Notes: generated by a model not told the origin, from the letters alone. A DNA stretch of 64,000 nt from Anoplolepis gracilipes (GCF_047496725.1 NC_132982.1:929001-993000), one strand, 5' to 3'; shown: positions 1 through 10,895, numbered from the stretch's first letter. Translations and numbers: made by a program.

Positions 1-483
1 GTCCTCTTCGGCCATTGGTATTTGATGATATCCAGATGCTAGATCTAATGTTGTGAAGTATTTTGCGTTTCCCAGCTGGTCCAGTATATCCGTAATATTA
101 GGCAGAGGGAAGGAATCGCCGATCGTCAAGTCGTTGAGCTTTCGAAAGTCTATAACTATTCGAAGTTTCGGTTTACCTGATACGTCGGTCTTTTTTGGTA
201 CTACTAATAGCGGAGCATTCCATTGACTCGCGCTGGTACGAATTATTCCGTCTTCCAACATTTGTTGCACTTGTTTATTTACTTCCGTCTTATGTTTCTC
301 CGGAAGGCGATACGGTCTTACATTTACCGTTGAGGCGTCTACGCGCGTATTTATTTCGTGCGCTACCGTCGCAGTGCACGACAGTGGTTCTCCATTCAGA
401 TGAAATATGTCGCTATATTCATCACATATTCTTGAGAGTGTCTGTCGTTCTTCAGAGTTAAGATGCTGTGTTCGCAACAATTG
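1..483 (-). CDS. pol: Ty3/gypsy Pol, reverse transcriptase N-terminal part (runs off left edge)
   Basis: The minus strand below position 484 stays open for 161 codons to the window edge. It encodes the start of a retrotransposon reverse transcriptase: a linker, the segment LPEKHKTEVNKQ, the core NAPLLVVPKK and IVIDFRKLND, then LDLASGYHQI, which carries the first catalytic aspartate. These are standard Ty3/gypsy RT blocks. The frame is the same as the upstream Gag-protease ORF, and the two are separated by a single TGA at 484-486, so Pol is either made by stop read-through or the TGA is a nonsense mutation. RNase H, integrase and the 3' LTR must lie outside the window. No other lesion is visible in this part. 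Confidence 0.9.
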
Positions 484-2883
484 TCAGATGCGCTCGTTAT
501 GTGGGGTATTTTTATCGTCCGTCCCCACGGCTATTGTATAGATACCGTGCGGGTTATCTTTATCGATGTCGTCTATAGTTACAACAGGTGTACGTATCTC
601 AATAGTCTCGTCTGTTGTGTTGATAACGCTGATTGGGCAGAGAAAGTTTTTCGGTTCTACCAGACATCTTTTTATATATATTCCAGGGGCTGTTTCTTTC
701 GCACGTACTATTCCCGTTTCGTTTCGATTAGTCGCGGCTTGCACGATGATTTCACTGCGTGGTTTCAAGATGATTTTAGTATATGGTTGCATCTTGAGTA
801 CATCCGTACCGATTTTTAACTCTTTATTTTTGTAATCGCAGGATACCTTTTGCTTCCTTAGGAAATCGATTCCTAATATCCCGTCGTATTCCATGGGAAA
901 GTCGTCTTTTACTACGTAAATTGCATGTTTAATGTCTTGTCCGGTTAGATTAATTGTTGCATGCATCTTCCCTATTGTATATACTTTGTGTCCGGTTATT
1001 CCTATTAACGCTAATTTTTTATTGTATATCAATGTTTCGCCTTTTAAATGCTTTACTTTTATTAGTGATATGGTCGCACCGGAATCGTATAGCATGTTTA
1101 TGCGCCCTGTCTTCGTTTCGCGTATGGGCATCGTTACGACGTCGAGTCCTTGTTTATCTCGCGTCTGTCGTACGTGTGTCACCTGATATTCCAGCGCGCG
1201 CTTTGCCTTGCTATCGCTTCTTTCTTCTTCGTCGTTACTACGCTCGGAGTCGGAACTCTTTCCTCGCGTCTTATAACGCGTTCCTTTTGAATTATTTTGA
1301 ATATCGCTCGATTTATTCGCGTTATTCGGGTTTTTTCGATCCTGTGGTTTTCCTTGCGGTCGGCCGTTTAAAGACCAACACTCGTCGCGATTATGTCCGC
1401 GCTTTTTACAATACTTGCAAAATTTTTCTACCACATTGACGCGTGGTCTTTCGGGTTTCGGCAGAGCGTATCTGCTCATTCGACAATCTCGTCCATAATG
1501 TCCTATCTTGCCGCATTTAAAACATATTGCATTAGTATCTCGAGGCGGTCGCGAGTAATTCGAGTCGAGTTTATTTTTATTTTGATAACTGTTTGTTCTC
1601 GCTCCCATCGGCTTGATAAGTTTTTCTTCCGAGCTCGCGCCGTTTATCGCCTCTTGCAATGTCGAAAAGCGTTGTGACCGTACGAGTACTTTCAAGTCGT
1701 CGCGTAGTCCGATTTGATAATTAATTAACGCTTGACCTCTGATAGTTTGCTGAATTGTGCGTTTTTGTTTTAGAGTATGCTCTTTTCCTTCGGTCATAGA
1801 GTCATATAATTTCATAGCTACTAGATCGACTCGCTGTCCAAACGCGTAGGCGGTTTCGCTTGTTTTTTGCTTTAATGAATTAAATTCGACTTGCAAGTGT
1901 GTCGTGCTTTGTTTCGTTTGATAACAAGCTTCGAGTTGCGTCCGAAATTCATCGAAAGTGCGTATATCGCGCGTTTCAAAATCTTGTCGCGCTCTTCCGC
2001 GTAACTTTGTATATAATATCGCCTGCATAAGAGATTCTTTGTCTGCCGGACTTGTATTTTGTATTGCGTATGTGCATGAATTCAAGAAATCTTGCAACTT
2101 GTGTCGCGATATTCCGTCAAATTCCGGAATCATTTGTCTCGCTTCCTTTAACGTCAGGAAATTGGGTGCCATACGTCGGTTTCTAACGTCGCGATCGGTC
2201 CGTCCGTAATATATGCTCTCGGAAAGTTCTTCTCGACGGCTTGTATTTTGATCGCGTTGCTGTAGTTGAGCTACTTGCTCTATTAAGAATTGTATTGCGT
2301 AGCGCATTTCTCTTAACATTGCGGACGTAGAATCGTTTGTCGATTCTTCTCGCGGTTGTATCGGTTGATTAATTGTTCGTCGCAATCGTGCGATCTCGTC
2401 GTCTACCGCGTCATTAGACACGTTTGCGGACGTAGACGCGCGGGGATTTTGAGCTTCTGCCATTTCGCGCGTTCGTGCGTAGATTTCTTCGGGATCAAAA
2501 ATCTCGCTCTCGTAAGATGTCAATGAAAATTCTCGCCGGAGTGATACCTGGCTTGGAGTTCGACTAAGATACGGTCTCGTTCGTCTGGTTGAGTCGTGTA
2601 AATCGTCAGTGGGGTAAGTCTGATTATTTTCAACAAGACTCGCGTCGAAACTCGTAAATGGAAATTCGCGTTCTGTTATAACATTGCTCGGTAGCTCTGT
2701 GTCGCTATCACTCGAGTATCGAGTTTCGAGGTTCCGTCGGATACTATCGCGTATGTCTCGGAGCGCTTCTACGGCTACACTCGCGGGACTTAATTCGCAA
2801 TATTTTATAGCTCGATTTGCTCGTTCGCTAAGCAACCACGACTTATTTGCTATCGGTTTCGGTAAGTTTCTTCCTTCCGACAT
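484..2883 (-). CDS. gag-pro: Ty3/gypsy Gag-protease polyprotein (799 aa)
   Basis: This is an uninterrupted 799-codon ORF. Residues about 240-450 look like a retrotransposon capsid region. Two CCHC nucleocapsid knuckles follow: CFKCGKIGHYGRDC at about 452-466 and CKYCKKRGHNRDEC at about 488-502. After a basic/acidic Ser-rich linker comes a retropepsin-like protease with LYDSGAT (catalytic Asp near 597) and the later hydrophobic GILGIDFL block. The active site reads DSG, which is common in Ty3/gypsy elements. The product would form the particle and process the polyprotein. The ORF ends in TGA directly followed by CAA TTG in the RT frame. The length and intact motifs suggest a young copy. Confidence 0.92.
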   Translation of the reverse strand: MSEGRNLPKPIANKSWLLSERANRAIKYCELSPASVAVEALRDIRDSIRRNLETRYSSDSDTELPSNVITEREFPFTSFDASLVENNQTYPTDDLHDSTRRTRPYLSRTPSQVSLRREFSLTSYESEIFDPEEIYARTREMAEAQNPRASTSANVSNDAVDDEIARLRRTINQPIQPREESTNDSTSAMLREMRYAIQFLIEQVAQLQQRDQNTSRREELSESIYYGRTDRDVRNRRMAPNFLTLKEARQMIPEFDGISRHKLQDFLNSCTYAIQNTSPADKESLMQAILYTKLRGRARQDFETRDIRTFDEFRTQLEACYQTKQSTTHLQVEFNSLKQKTSETAYAFGQRVDLVAMKLYDSMTEGKEHTLKQKRTIQQTIRGQALINYQIGLRDDLKVLVRSQRFSTLQEAINGASSEEKLIKPMGARTNSYQNKNKLDSNYSRPPRDTNAICFKCGKIGHYGRDCRMSRYALPKPERPRVNVVEKFCKYCKKRGHNRDECWSLNGRPQGKPQDRKNPNNANKSSDIQNNSKGTRYKTRGKSSDSERSNDEEERSDSKAKRALEYQVTHVRQTRDKQGLDVVTMPIRETKTGRINMLYDSGATISLIKVKHLKGETLIYNKKLALIGITGHKVYTIGKMHATINLTGQDIKHAIYVVKDDFPMEYDGILGIDFLRKQKVSCDYKNKELKIGTDVLKMQPYTKIILKPRSEIIVQAATNRNETGIVRAKETAPGIYIKRCLVEPKNFLCPISVINTTDETIEIRTPVVTIDDIDKDNPHGIYTIAVGTDDKNTPHNERI

Positions 2884-3362
2884 TCACGCAAATTTAATTA
2901 AAATTAATTTGGTTCGGACTTACAGTAGTAGTATCGCTCGCATATTCGCTCGCTGTCTCGGTTTTCGCTGACGTTGCGTCCTTCGCTCGACGGCTGATAA
3001 GGCTGGCGGTCGCGTTCCGGCGGCGATGCGTCGTCGATGGAGTTGTCGTAGGTCGGGCGGCTTGGCGGCTCGCGTCCTTGCTCCAATTCTGCGATGCTCT
3101 GTTTATTTCGTGGTTCGTAGTCGTCTGTTCTGCATGTAGTTTTTTCTTGGCTTCTTGATGTCCGTCAGTGTTTACTAACTTTCTGACGTGCCTGCCTGTT
3201 ATATATTATAAGAATGGACTATAAATACCAGCCATAGCGCTCCCGTGCTCTATATCTAATATCTCTATGGTTGAAATGGCCGCGTAGTGTGGAGTCAAAA
3301 TGACGGTTATTTTTTCTCTAATTACGGTACTTTATAATCTAGTGACTTTACTGGTAAGGTCG
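2884..3362 (-). other. 5' leader side of the gypsy-like element; LTR not identified
   Basis: A 60-codon minus-strand ORF (2904-3086, rich in Pro, Arg and Glu) precedes gag. A GTAAGT-like donor sequence lies near 2930. I looked for a primer-binding site (TGG...) next to a TG...CA repeat on the minus strand and found no convincing one. The 5' LTR is therefore unplaced and may be cut by the inverted-repeat elements that follow. Confidence 0.3.
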
Positions 3363-4080
3363 GGTCTACAATAGATGTAGTAAGCCGTAAGAAATTAAGG
3401 GTCTACCGGAGGCACTGTGGAGACGGCCGGCTGCGAACTACGGATTTGTTTTTGTCGTATTACAGCTAAAATTTAGAGAAAATCACAATAAAATTATGAT
3501 ATTTTTAATCAGCAACATTGTCCGCAGGTTCGTAAAGAGCGATTTTTTTGGAAAAAAGGTCGAAATAAAATTTCCAAAAATGTGTTGCTGACCGCGAGTT
3601 ATTACGGATCAGGTGTAGCTGCTCCTTGAATTCGAATTAAATTTATTATAAATTTTTAAGAGTCAAATTGCAAAATCCGGCTCTTTACGAACCTTCTAAT
3701 TTTTATAAAAAATATATTTTAAAAAATTCATAAAGAAATATAACTTTTTCGAAGCTGAAAACGAAAAATTAGAATATGGCTATCTGTACCTAAAATACAG
3801 CTAACGAATCGATATTTATAGCACCACTTGCTAAGGAGAGACAATGAAAGTCAATAACGTCGTCTTTGTCTTTCTTGAAATGTAATGATGTTTGTACGTA
3901 TACAGACATACACCAATACATTAAATAAGAATTCATTTCGCAATGTTGGTGACAGTGACGCTGGAATTTTCTCGTCGGTCCTGTCGACCCTTAACCAATT
4001 ACAATTGACTTTAGAGAAGAATAATGAATATGATTGGTTTATTTCTTACTACTTAAGGCTTACTACAGCTATTGTAGACT
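3363..4080. repeat. Hairpin (inverted-repeat) element split by a TTAA MITE
   Basis: The sequence GGTCTACAATAGATGTAGTA near 3363 is matched in inverse, with small gaps, by the sequence ending at 4080. The two arms (about 3363-3394 and 4040-4080) are separated almost entirely by the TTAA-flanked insertion at 3399-3990. This is a small palindromic element interrupted by a later insertion. Confidence 0.55.
3399..3990. mobile_element. TTAA-flanked MITE, copy A (592 bp)
   Basis: The ends are TTAA|GGGTC and GACCC|TTAA, so the element is bounded by a duplicated TTAA. That target is typical of the piggyBac superfamily. There is no coding capacity. The body matches, in opposite orientation, the elements at 25003-25608, 45975-46585 and about 54890-55326: shared blocks include the TGTATTTTAGGTACAGATA region and the CAATGTTGGTGACAGTGACG end. 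Copy A is closest to the 54.9-kb copy in its left half. Confidence 0.75.
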
Positions 4081-5002
4081 TGCAGGGCTATTCTGTAACT
4101 TTTAACGCATGCGTTACGATATGGTTATTTTATTCTCTTTTAAGAAGTAAGAAAAGGACAGCCATATCGTAAACCATTATCGTAGCCCTTGTTATAGCCC
4201 CAGAAAAGGCTACAGATTTAATAAATATATATATATATATATACATATAATCATATAGATGCAGGAATGCATATATGCGCGAGCGAAGCGATAATCGCGC
4301 GAGCCGCTGACGCAGCGAGCCACGCGCGCCCGAGACCGAGCGCGAACGCGAAACCGGAAAGCGCTCTCAGAAACGCACCGGAAAGGTGTCGCCGAATTGC
4401 TAAAAGTACAAGCGAGGAAATTCGACTCTGAACTTCCTCGCCTGCACTAAAACGCGAATTCAGCAACATAACCATATTTGGTCATGTTGCTAAGGGACCC
4501 CCTCCGAAAAACCATGCAGTTCGGAGGGAAGCTCAGCACCCGCCGCGATGAAGCGACGGGCAGTCGCTAATTAGAACCGAACGAGTAATAATCGCCACGA
4601 GCAGCTACTGACCAGATTCAACAAAGTCATACTCGCATGAGAGATATACGCGCACCTGAGATAAGCCGACGCGTATCAGACTACCGGTACGACGGTGTAT
4701 ACGAGAGATACCGCTCTCTCACTCTAACCGATAGCAAACGCGAGTAGTATAACGTTCGCTGGGAGCAGTGACAAAATATCACACCATTGACTTCAATTAA
4801 ACTATCTTATATTTTTGCGAGATATCAAAGAACTATACATGTTGTGAAAGTAGAAGAATAAAAGGAATTACAATTAAAAGAAAAGCAGAATACAATAAAA
4901 AAAAAAGAGAAAAAAGGGGGAAAACGCCCGACGCATCCCCGACATTCCCAAAACGATCCCGACACATCCCGTGCCCCTTCGTGGAGGCACAACACCCTGC
5001 TG
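4081..5002. other. Unexplained interval with a GC-rich tract and (TA)n
   Basis: The interval contains a TA microsatellite at about 4222-4246, then a GC-rich tract at about 4255-4790 with CpG-dense sequence unlike its surroundings, then an A-rich run near 4890-4915. I see no gene with a recognisable product. A 74-codon minus-strand ORF (4251-4475) is low-complexity Ala/Arg and not convincing. The GC-rich part may be an LTR or 5' leader remnant, but no target duplication could be found. Confidence 0.4.
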
Positions 5003-5219
5003 GCATAAGATAAATAAAACTCTATATATATTTAATATATCTATGGACAAGATGCTTGCTGCGCGGCAAAAAACGACACGGTAGCCAATCAACTTACAAT
5101 TTTTTTATAAGAGCGAAGATTGATTGACTACCGTATCACCTTTTGCCACGTAACAAATGTTACTGCGTCCTATCCATAAATATATTAAATATAGATAGAG
5201 CTTTATTTAGCTTACCCAT
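5003..5219. mobile_element. Short inverted-repeat element (MITE, about 217 bp) related to the Harbinger tips
   Basis: Two arms of roughly 90-100 bp pair across a short centre near 5100-5115. Both contain a GGCAAAA...CGGTAG.CAATCAA block. The same block (GCGGCAAAATGCGACGCGGT, then AGCCAATT) occurs at the left tip of the Harbinger element at 20135, which suggests a non-autonomous relative. It has no coding capacity. Confidence 0.6.
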
Positions 5220-5257
5220 AGACATAGGAATATAGAGATCGAGCATATGATTAAGGT

Positions 5258-5481
5258 GGGGAAGCTACTGCGGGACGATGCGACGAGGTAAATTGTGCCT
5301 GAATTTGATTAGCTAGTATTTTGCGCAAGCGCTGTGATATTCATGTCATTAACAGCTGTCAAACTGTCACGCGTATTCTGACAATTTGTATATTTGTTAA
5401 AATAATTTGTCATAAAAACACATTTAATGAAATAAATGTTATTAAAATACATATAATAAATATTGATAATATTATATAACA

Positions 5482-5523
<42 letters not shown>

Positions 5524-6275
5524 GATAGCTCGCGAAACACTCTTTAAGAGAAAGTAGAGAGTGTTATTCTGAACAGAAAAGTCTTGTATCATTTTGCGAT
5601 TTTCTCAATATTTAAGAAAATATTAATTGTAAAAGATCAGCCAATGAAATGCCGCGAGAAGCTCGCGGCGCGAAGACGCTTCCCACTGTCACTTGATACT
5701 AGGCCCGCGACGAAGCAGCGGGAGGAATGCTTTGCGAGCGCGCTTCGCTATGACAATCGAAAGAATTAACATAATGGTGATCCGTTTTATGGGTGTGTGA
5801 TCTTTTCAGTTGTCAGTATATACGAACGGCGTAGAGAAATTTTAAAAATAAATAATAAATATTAAATAAAATAATGAATATGACATAGAGAGAATTATTT
5901 TTAGAATTTATTCTGAAAAATCATGATAATCATGAAACAATATGATATGAAACAAATTTTATGAGAATTTTTCTGATTGGTATTTATCTCAATAAAAATA
6001 ATATTACTTATTACAATAAAATATAAAATATGGTTAATTAATATATTACTATGCAGTTTAGTAAAAGTAATCAAACATATTTTATATTTTATTTTAATAG
6101 ATATTATTATTTTTCTTTACACATATGACACATGATCATTCAAACTTTCTAAATTTACGTGAAAGTTTGACAATCGAAAAAAATACAAACATCACAACGT
6201 TTGCGCAAAATACTAGCCAATAAAATTCAGGCACAATTTACCTCGTCGCACCGTCCAGCAATGGTTTCACTCCCC
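5258..6275. mobile_element. Non-coding TIR element (about 1.0 kb)
   Basis: The sequence GCGACGAGGTAAATTGTGCC and on through AGTATTTTGCGCAA near 5280-5325 is repeated in inverse near 6195-6250, giving TIRs of about 90 bp. The interior is AT-rich with an AT microsatellite at about 5480-5521 and a GC-rich patch at 5650-5760. No transposase is recognisable, so this is a non-autonomous DNA transposon of unknown superfamily. Confidence 0.7.
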
Positions 6276-6684
6276 TTGTCTATCCTACTAGTTTGGACGT
6301 GTTCGAAAACAAGTTCAAGGCAGCAATCGCGTATCTTTTCCCTTAAGACGGAATGATGAAAAATGAACATTTCCGGGTGAACTCGACTATTTTGCAATCG
6401 TGTAATTTTTAGTGATGCGAAAATGTGAAAATTTTCACGTGAACTTTTTCGGTAGCAATCTATATTATGAAAATGTGTAACATCAGTGAATTTCTGAAAT
6501 CACTAACTATTATTTGCTGAAAATGGCTGCCGCATAGGCTATTTTGATTGCAGCACACAAAGAAAGTAGAAAATATGATAATAAGATATATTAAATATAA
6601 TAATATGATAATAAAATAAAACAACTTTTTTTAATATAATATATAATATGATAATAAAATATAATAATTTTGAATAATGAATAC
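6276..6684. other. AT-rich interval, nothing recognised
   Basis: I see no gene. A stretch at about 6380-6480 with repeated GTGAAAATTTTCACGTGAA-like words resembles sequence at about 19800-19930, so part of it may be a degenerate dispersed repeat. Confidence 0.4.
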
Positions 6685-8646
6685 TGTGACGTGACGTTTT
6701 CTTTCGTCCATCACAAGGGCCGAAAGACCCGATCGGGAAGGGTTTTCGCGGGGCCTACGTCCTCGAATAATAGAGAGAGCGCCCTGCGAGATTTACTTTT
6801 TTAATGTCGCGCGTTATTTGCGAGTTTGGCGGCAGCAACCTCTAGTCGACAACTACGCGGGTCCGAGAAGCCTGGTTGTGACGGCGAGCGGAGGCCAGGG
6901 ACTGCGGAGAGATCACGCCCGATTATTACTGTGCATTTTGCTCAATAATTTATAAACCAGCGGAAACATTGGCTGCCGTTAAAAAGTTCAAATCCGCAGG
7001 ATCGTACAGAGAGTGAAGGACCGGGAAGGAACGGTCAAGGGGATGGCCACTCCCGATATATTGAACATCGGAGCCCCGACTACGGAGCTGGAGGGTCGAA
7101 CTCAACCATAGGGTTCGGGGAAGCCAAGGGCACCGGACCGAGCCGCCCGGAAGCTGCCGGCAAGCCGCACCGGGAAGTTGCGTCGCGGGAACCGAGAAAT
7201 CACAAGATCGATAACTCAAATCGAACGGGCCGCGATAAGAGGCGGCCATGATTGGCCCTAAGAGCCACGATAGCGCCGCAGGTGGTCTAATTGCGTACGA
7301 TGTCGCCGGCGTGTCTTCCGCAGGTCTCACGCTCGTCACTGTTCGGCGAGCGATCGAGGACGACAGGCCTATCGACCCGACTAGTGAATATCATCCTGAA
7401 CGAGATCGGACGACAACAAGGAGGAAGGATTGTAAGGCCGCCAAACCGGTAACTCGTGCGATTCGGACGAACGCGCCCTGTTATAATTGTAGTAATTCTA
7501 GTTATCGCGATTCACGGGGAAAGTATATTCCGCCGTCGCGTATTGGTTGCCGTATCGTTTTTGAGATTTGCGAGGGCCGCATTTCGTCCGAGTCGTAAAA
7601 AGGGCATAACGTCTCTCTCAATAATCGCCGCCGATAGTCGTTATTGTATTACCGTATCCCGTATCGTTTAGATGTCGAAATTTGTTGCCGCGTGTTAATT
7701 TGCATCTGTCGCGAAGCGAGCTCGTATACCGCGTGTCGCATGCGACTTCGCGTTTCGCGCCATTTATGGACTCGCGATCCGGGAACAATTATTGTAACGT
7801 CAATTAGTCGAATATAATTCTGTGTACACGGATGTCGAATTTGCGTATTCCGCTTGTTGGAGGAACCTCATACGCCGTATAAAACATGCAACAAGTACCG
7901 TGGTGATCGATGGCGGAGATCGATGCGTGCCGACCGCGCATGTTTGCGTATATTTCTAGCGTAAATCGATTAGAGCGATCAGCGGGCGATTCGTGGCCAG
8001 GATCTGTCACCTATAATTGAATAATATATTTCTACGATCGCCACGACCTTAACAAACCGCGAGCGATCTACGAAAAAGTTTGGATTCCTACGAGATCACG
8101 CGTAATTCAATATCCCTCGGCCGCGACATCGCGCCGTCACGCGCCCTTCACATGCGCCGAGCGATGTATATGTCTAGTTGTCGCATTTAGGATAACTCGC
8201 TCGGAGAGGCTTTTTCGCTCCACACCGAAAGTTCTTTTCTGTACTATCTTTACCTCCCGACTGTTTGTCAAATATATTTATTCTTCTAATTAATAATTGT
8301 GTCTGTTTTCCGGGAGATTTTCACCCGCCAAATATCGATTCTCGATCCCGTTCAGCTCCTGACGCACCCCCCCCCTTCCACCGCTTGAGTATTAGCTAGC
8401 TGCGTTAGTTGCCATCGCGATCGTAATTGTTTTGCGATTTTGAGTGGATCAGGCGAATCCCGTATTAATTGGAGACGGCGCGAATTTTCGCGCCTGGCGC
8501 CCAAACTGTATCGTTCCGATATAATAAATTGACGATCAATTAAGCGATCGCGCCGAAGGTGTGCCGTACGCCAGTCCACCGGCCTAAAATTCGTATAAAG
8601 GAGCGTACGCGGGTTTTTTTAACCAAGAATTAAATTCACGGTCACA
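6685..8646. mobile_element. Probable solo LTR (1962 bp) with 4-bp target duplication ATAC
   Basis: The segment begins TGTGACGTGAC and ends CGGTCACA, giving TG...CA tips with imperfect inverted ends, and is flanked by ATAC at 6681-6684 and 8647-8650. The interior is GC-richer than its flanks and carries only short ORFs without recognisable domains. A 4-bp duplication and TG...CA tips fit a Ty3/gypsy solo LTR. The length is large but within the known range for insect LTRs. No second LTR or internal gag/pol is present. Confidence 0.65.
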
Positions 8647-8650
8647 ATAC

Positions 8651-8964
8651 AAATATATATAAAATTATTATTTTTATATAATAACCAATTCTTTCCGGCT
8701 TTCAAACTTTCTTGAAACTCGACCTCTTATTATTTCCAAATGCTGTTTTAGGCAATTCAGCAGAATATCCCGCTGCTTGTATATGACATTCATACTAAAA
8801 CAATTAATTGTATAAATTATATTAAATTATGACTAATAATACAATAATATATATAAACGAATATAGAGTAATACGATATAATGTAATATAATTAATAGTA
8901 TTAATACATACTTGCGATTTCAAAAATCCAAATGTTGCACAGATATGTAACAAAATTGATTATT
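8651..8964. other. AT-rich flank between solo LTR and Polinton-1
   Basis: I see no gene, repeat end or RNA. It is strongly AT-rich genomic sequence ending in the 6-bp target duplication GTATTA at 8965-8970. Confidence 0.5.
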
Positions 8965-8970
8965 GTATTA

Positions 8971-9826
8971 AATAGTGTTAAAGAGGATTCTAACCCAGGT
9001 GCTCGAGGGGGGTGCGGGGGCGGGGGGGACCCGCGGGCGCGGGGGATGACGTCACGCAGGTCCGCGATGCGGTTTGTAGACGAGGGGTACGCGGAGAGGA
9101 GAGAGAGGTCCGCGGCGCGGTCGGTAGGCGAGGAGTTTGCGGAGAAGAGAGAGAGGTCCGCGGCGTAACCGATGGGTCCACGACTAGGCAGATAAATAGA
9201 GATAGACGGCGCGATAGGTGTTCGCAACGCGGTAGAGAGAAACGGAGCGATAGGCGTTCGCAACGCGGTAGACGGAGACGGAGCGATAGGCGTTCGCAAC
9301 GCGGTAGACGGAGACGCGCGGTATAAGATAGGATAAGGAGAGCGCTATGTGCATAGCGTAGGACAATGAGAGCATGATGTGGCGAGAAAAAGAAGGAGAG
9401 CACAATAGAAAGATAGTGTGAGAGAGAAAGAATGAGGATGAGGGGAAAAGATAGCGGGAGCGCGATAAGACGGAGGCTAAGGCGTACGCGAGAATTTTTG
9501 AATGCTAAGCTTTTTTTTATATTATTATATATATTATTATTATTATTACATCTAATTATATATATATATATATTAAATATTATCTAATTAATACTAAGTG
9601 GAAGAGGAAGAAGGATAAGATTGACGAAGAAGGCGCAAAACACAATACACATATTTTATCATTAACAAAATTTTTTAATCACAAAAATGTGTATTTTTAT
9701 ACATATAGTGTGCGCGCGTGCGTGCGTGCGCGCGCGCGTGTGTGTGTGTGTTTTAAAAATTTAAAGATAAAATATAAAAAGTAAAAAGATATAATATAAA
9801 AAATCTAAAATCTAATATATAATATA
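8971..9826. repeat. Polinton-1 left terminal inverted repeat
   Basis: The sequence matches the inverse of about 18745-19747. The matching starts with GTGTTAAAGAGGATTCTAAC at the tip and runs through a minisatellite, a GGAGAG-rich stretch, GACGGAGGCTAAGGCGTACG and the AT-rich inner part that encodes nothing. The antisense ORFs in this tract are repeat shadows. Confidence 0.85.
9219..9314. repeat. About 36-bp minisatellite inside the Polinton-1 left TIR
   Basis: There are three tandem units built on GTTCGCAACGCGGTAGACGG plus AGACGGAGCGATAGGC. The same unit with small changes occurs inverted at about 19430-19540 and in 8-9 copies in both TIRs of Polinton-2. Confidence 0.8.
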
Positions 9827-10170
9827 CAGGGTGTCCCAGAACAACCTTCCGTCCGTAAAATGACGTATTCCTGACACAATTCCAAGACAATTTTTCCTTT
9901 ACCAAAATTTGATTTAAAGCGTAGTTTTTGAGTTATAAGCGAAAATAGTTAGCAAATCACGCGTCAAGTATAGAAGGCAGCCAGGAGCGGCGCGGCGCAC
10001 CGCGAGCGCGGGCGCAGCTGACCGTCCGATGAGTGATTACCGCCGCATGAGTCAAAATCGTTAACTATTTTATCTTATAACACAAAATTATGCTTTAAAT
10101 AAAATTTTGGTAAAGAAGAAAATGTCGTATAATTACGTCAGGAATAAGTGTTCCTTAAAATAACATCGGA
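9827..10170. mobile_element. Foldback element with CAGGGTGTCCCAGA tip, right tip lost
   Basis: The left tip CAGGGTGTCCCAGA follows a TATA sequence. Arms pair around a centre near 10000: TACCAAAATTTGATTTAAAG pairs with CTTTAAATAAAATTTTGGTA, and both ATTCCTGAC words pair. The GC-rich centre (about 9960-10030) is the loop side. The right outer tip is not recognisable. It resembles in design the elements at 46939-47707 and 53259. Confidence 0.6.
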
Positions 10171-10237
10171 CGCTGCGATCAGCTGATTGCTACACGCGAT
10201 GTGTGTATGGCTGAGTGTGTTTGTAAAAGAAAGGGAC

Positions 10238-10418
10238 AGAGCGAGCGAGCGAGCGAGTGAGTGAGTGAGTGAGTGAGTGAGTGAGTGAGTGAGTGAGTGA
10301 GTGAGCGAGCGAGCGAACGAGTGAGTGAGTGAGTGAGCGAGCGAGCGAGTGAGCGAGTGAGTGAGTGAGTGAGTGAATGAGCGAGTGAGCGAGTGAGTGA
10401 GTGAGTGAGTGAGTGAGT

Positions 10419-10485
<67 letters not shown>
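10238..10485. repeat. (GAGT/GAGC)n and (GA)n simple repeat
   Basis: The tract is GAGT/GAGC tetranucleotide repeats passing into pure GA. It abuts the integrase fragment at the exact point where the rest of the integrase and the capsid module are missing, so it marks the deletion junction. The 108-aa Ser/His/Leu ORF on the minus strand is an artefact. Confidence 0.95.
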
Positions 10486-10488
<3 letters not shown>

Positions 10489-10811
10489 CGATACGTGTGA
10501 GCAAATTCAAGACCATTTTTGATAAAGGTTACACACCAAATTGGTCGGCCGAAGTGTTTAAAATTGTCAAAATACAGAATACTAATCCCGCGACATATAT
10601 ATTAAAAGATTCGCGCGGAAATCCTGTAGCCGGAGGATTCTACGAATACGAACTACACGTTGCTAACCCCAACGTGTATCTCATGGAAAAGGTGATACGT
10701 AAAAACGGAGATGAAGTTTTTGTGAAATGGGACTTGATAAATCGCACAACTCTTGGATACATAAAAATAATTTATTATAAACATAATAAAAATATACATA
10801 AATTTACATGA
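10486..10811 (+). pseudogene. Polinton-1 integrase, C-terminal fragment with broken chromodomain
   Basis: From about 10486 the translation matches residues about 234 onward of the intact integrase at 38781-39770 (shared blocks RVSKFKT, GYTPNW, YILKDSRGNP, GGFYEYEL). The catalytic core is absent. Near 10728 a 4-base deletion relative to Polinton-2 shifts the frame inside the chromodomain, so the ORF ends with an unrelated tail at 10811. It cannot encode an active integrase. Confidence 0.9.
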
Positions 10812-10895
10812 ATGAATATATTATATATATATATATATATATATAATTTATATTTACAATAAATACAGTTATTTACAATAAATAAATACAATTAT

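Noticed and set aside
4485..4993. TGTTGCTAAGG...GGCACAACA, possible LTR with inverted TG/CA tips
   Set aside because: No target duplication flanks it and no second copy is seen.
8495..8508. TGGCGCCCAAACTG, like a retroviral tRNA-Lys primer-binding site
   Set aside because: It lies about 140 bp inside the proposed solo LTR, not next to an LTR end with CA, so it is probably chance.
8352..8579. 75-aa minus-strand ORF
   Set aside because: No recognisable domain, lies within the solo LTR, basic low-information composition.
8901..9405. Several Arg- or Pro-rich ORFs on both strands
   Set aside because: Shadows of the Polinton-1 TIR and its minisatellite; no conserved frame between the two arms.
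10190..10516. 108-aa Ser/Leu/His ORF on the minus strand
   Set aside because: Pure translation of the GAGT/GA simple repeat.
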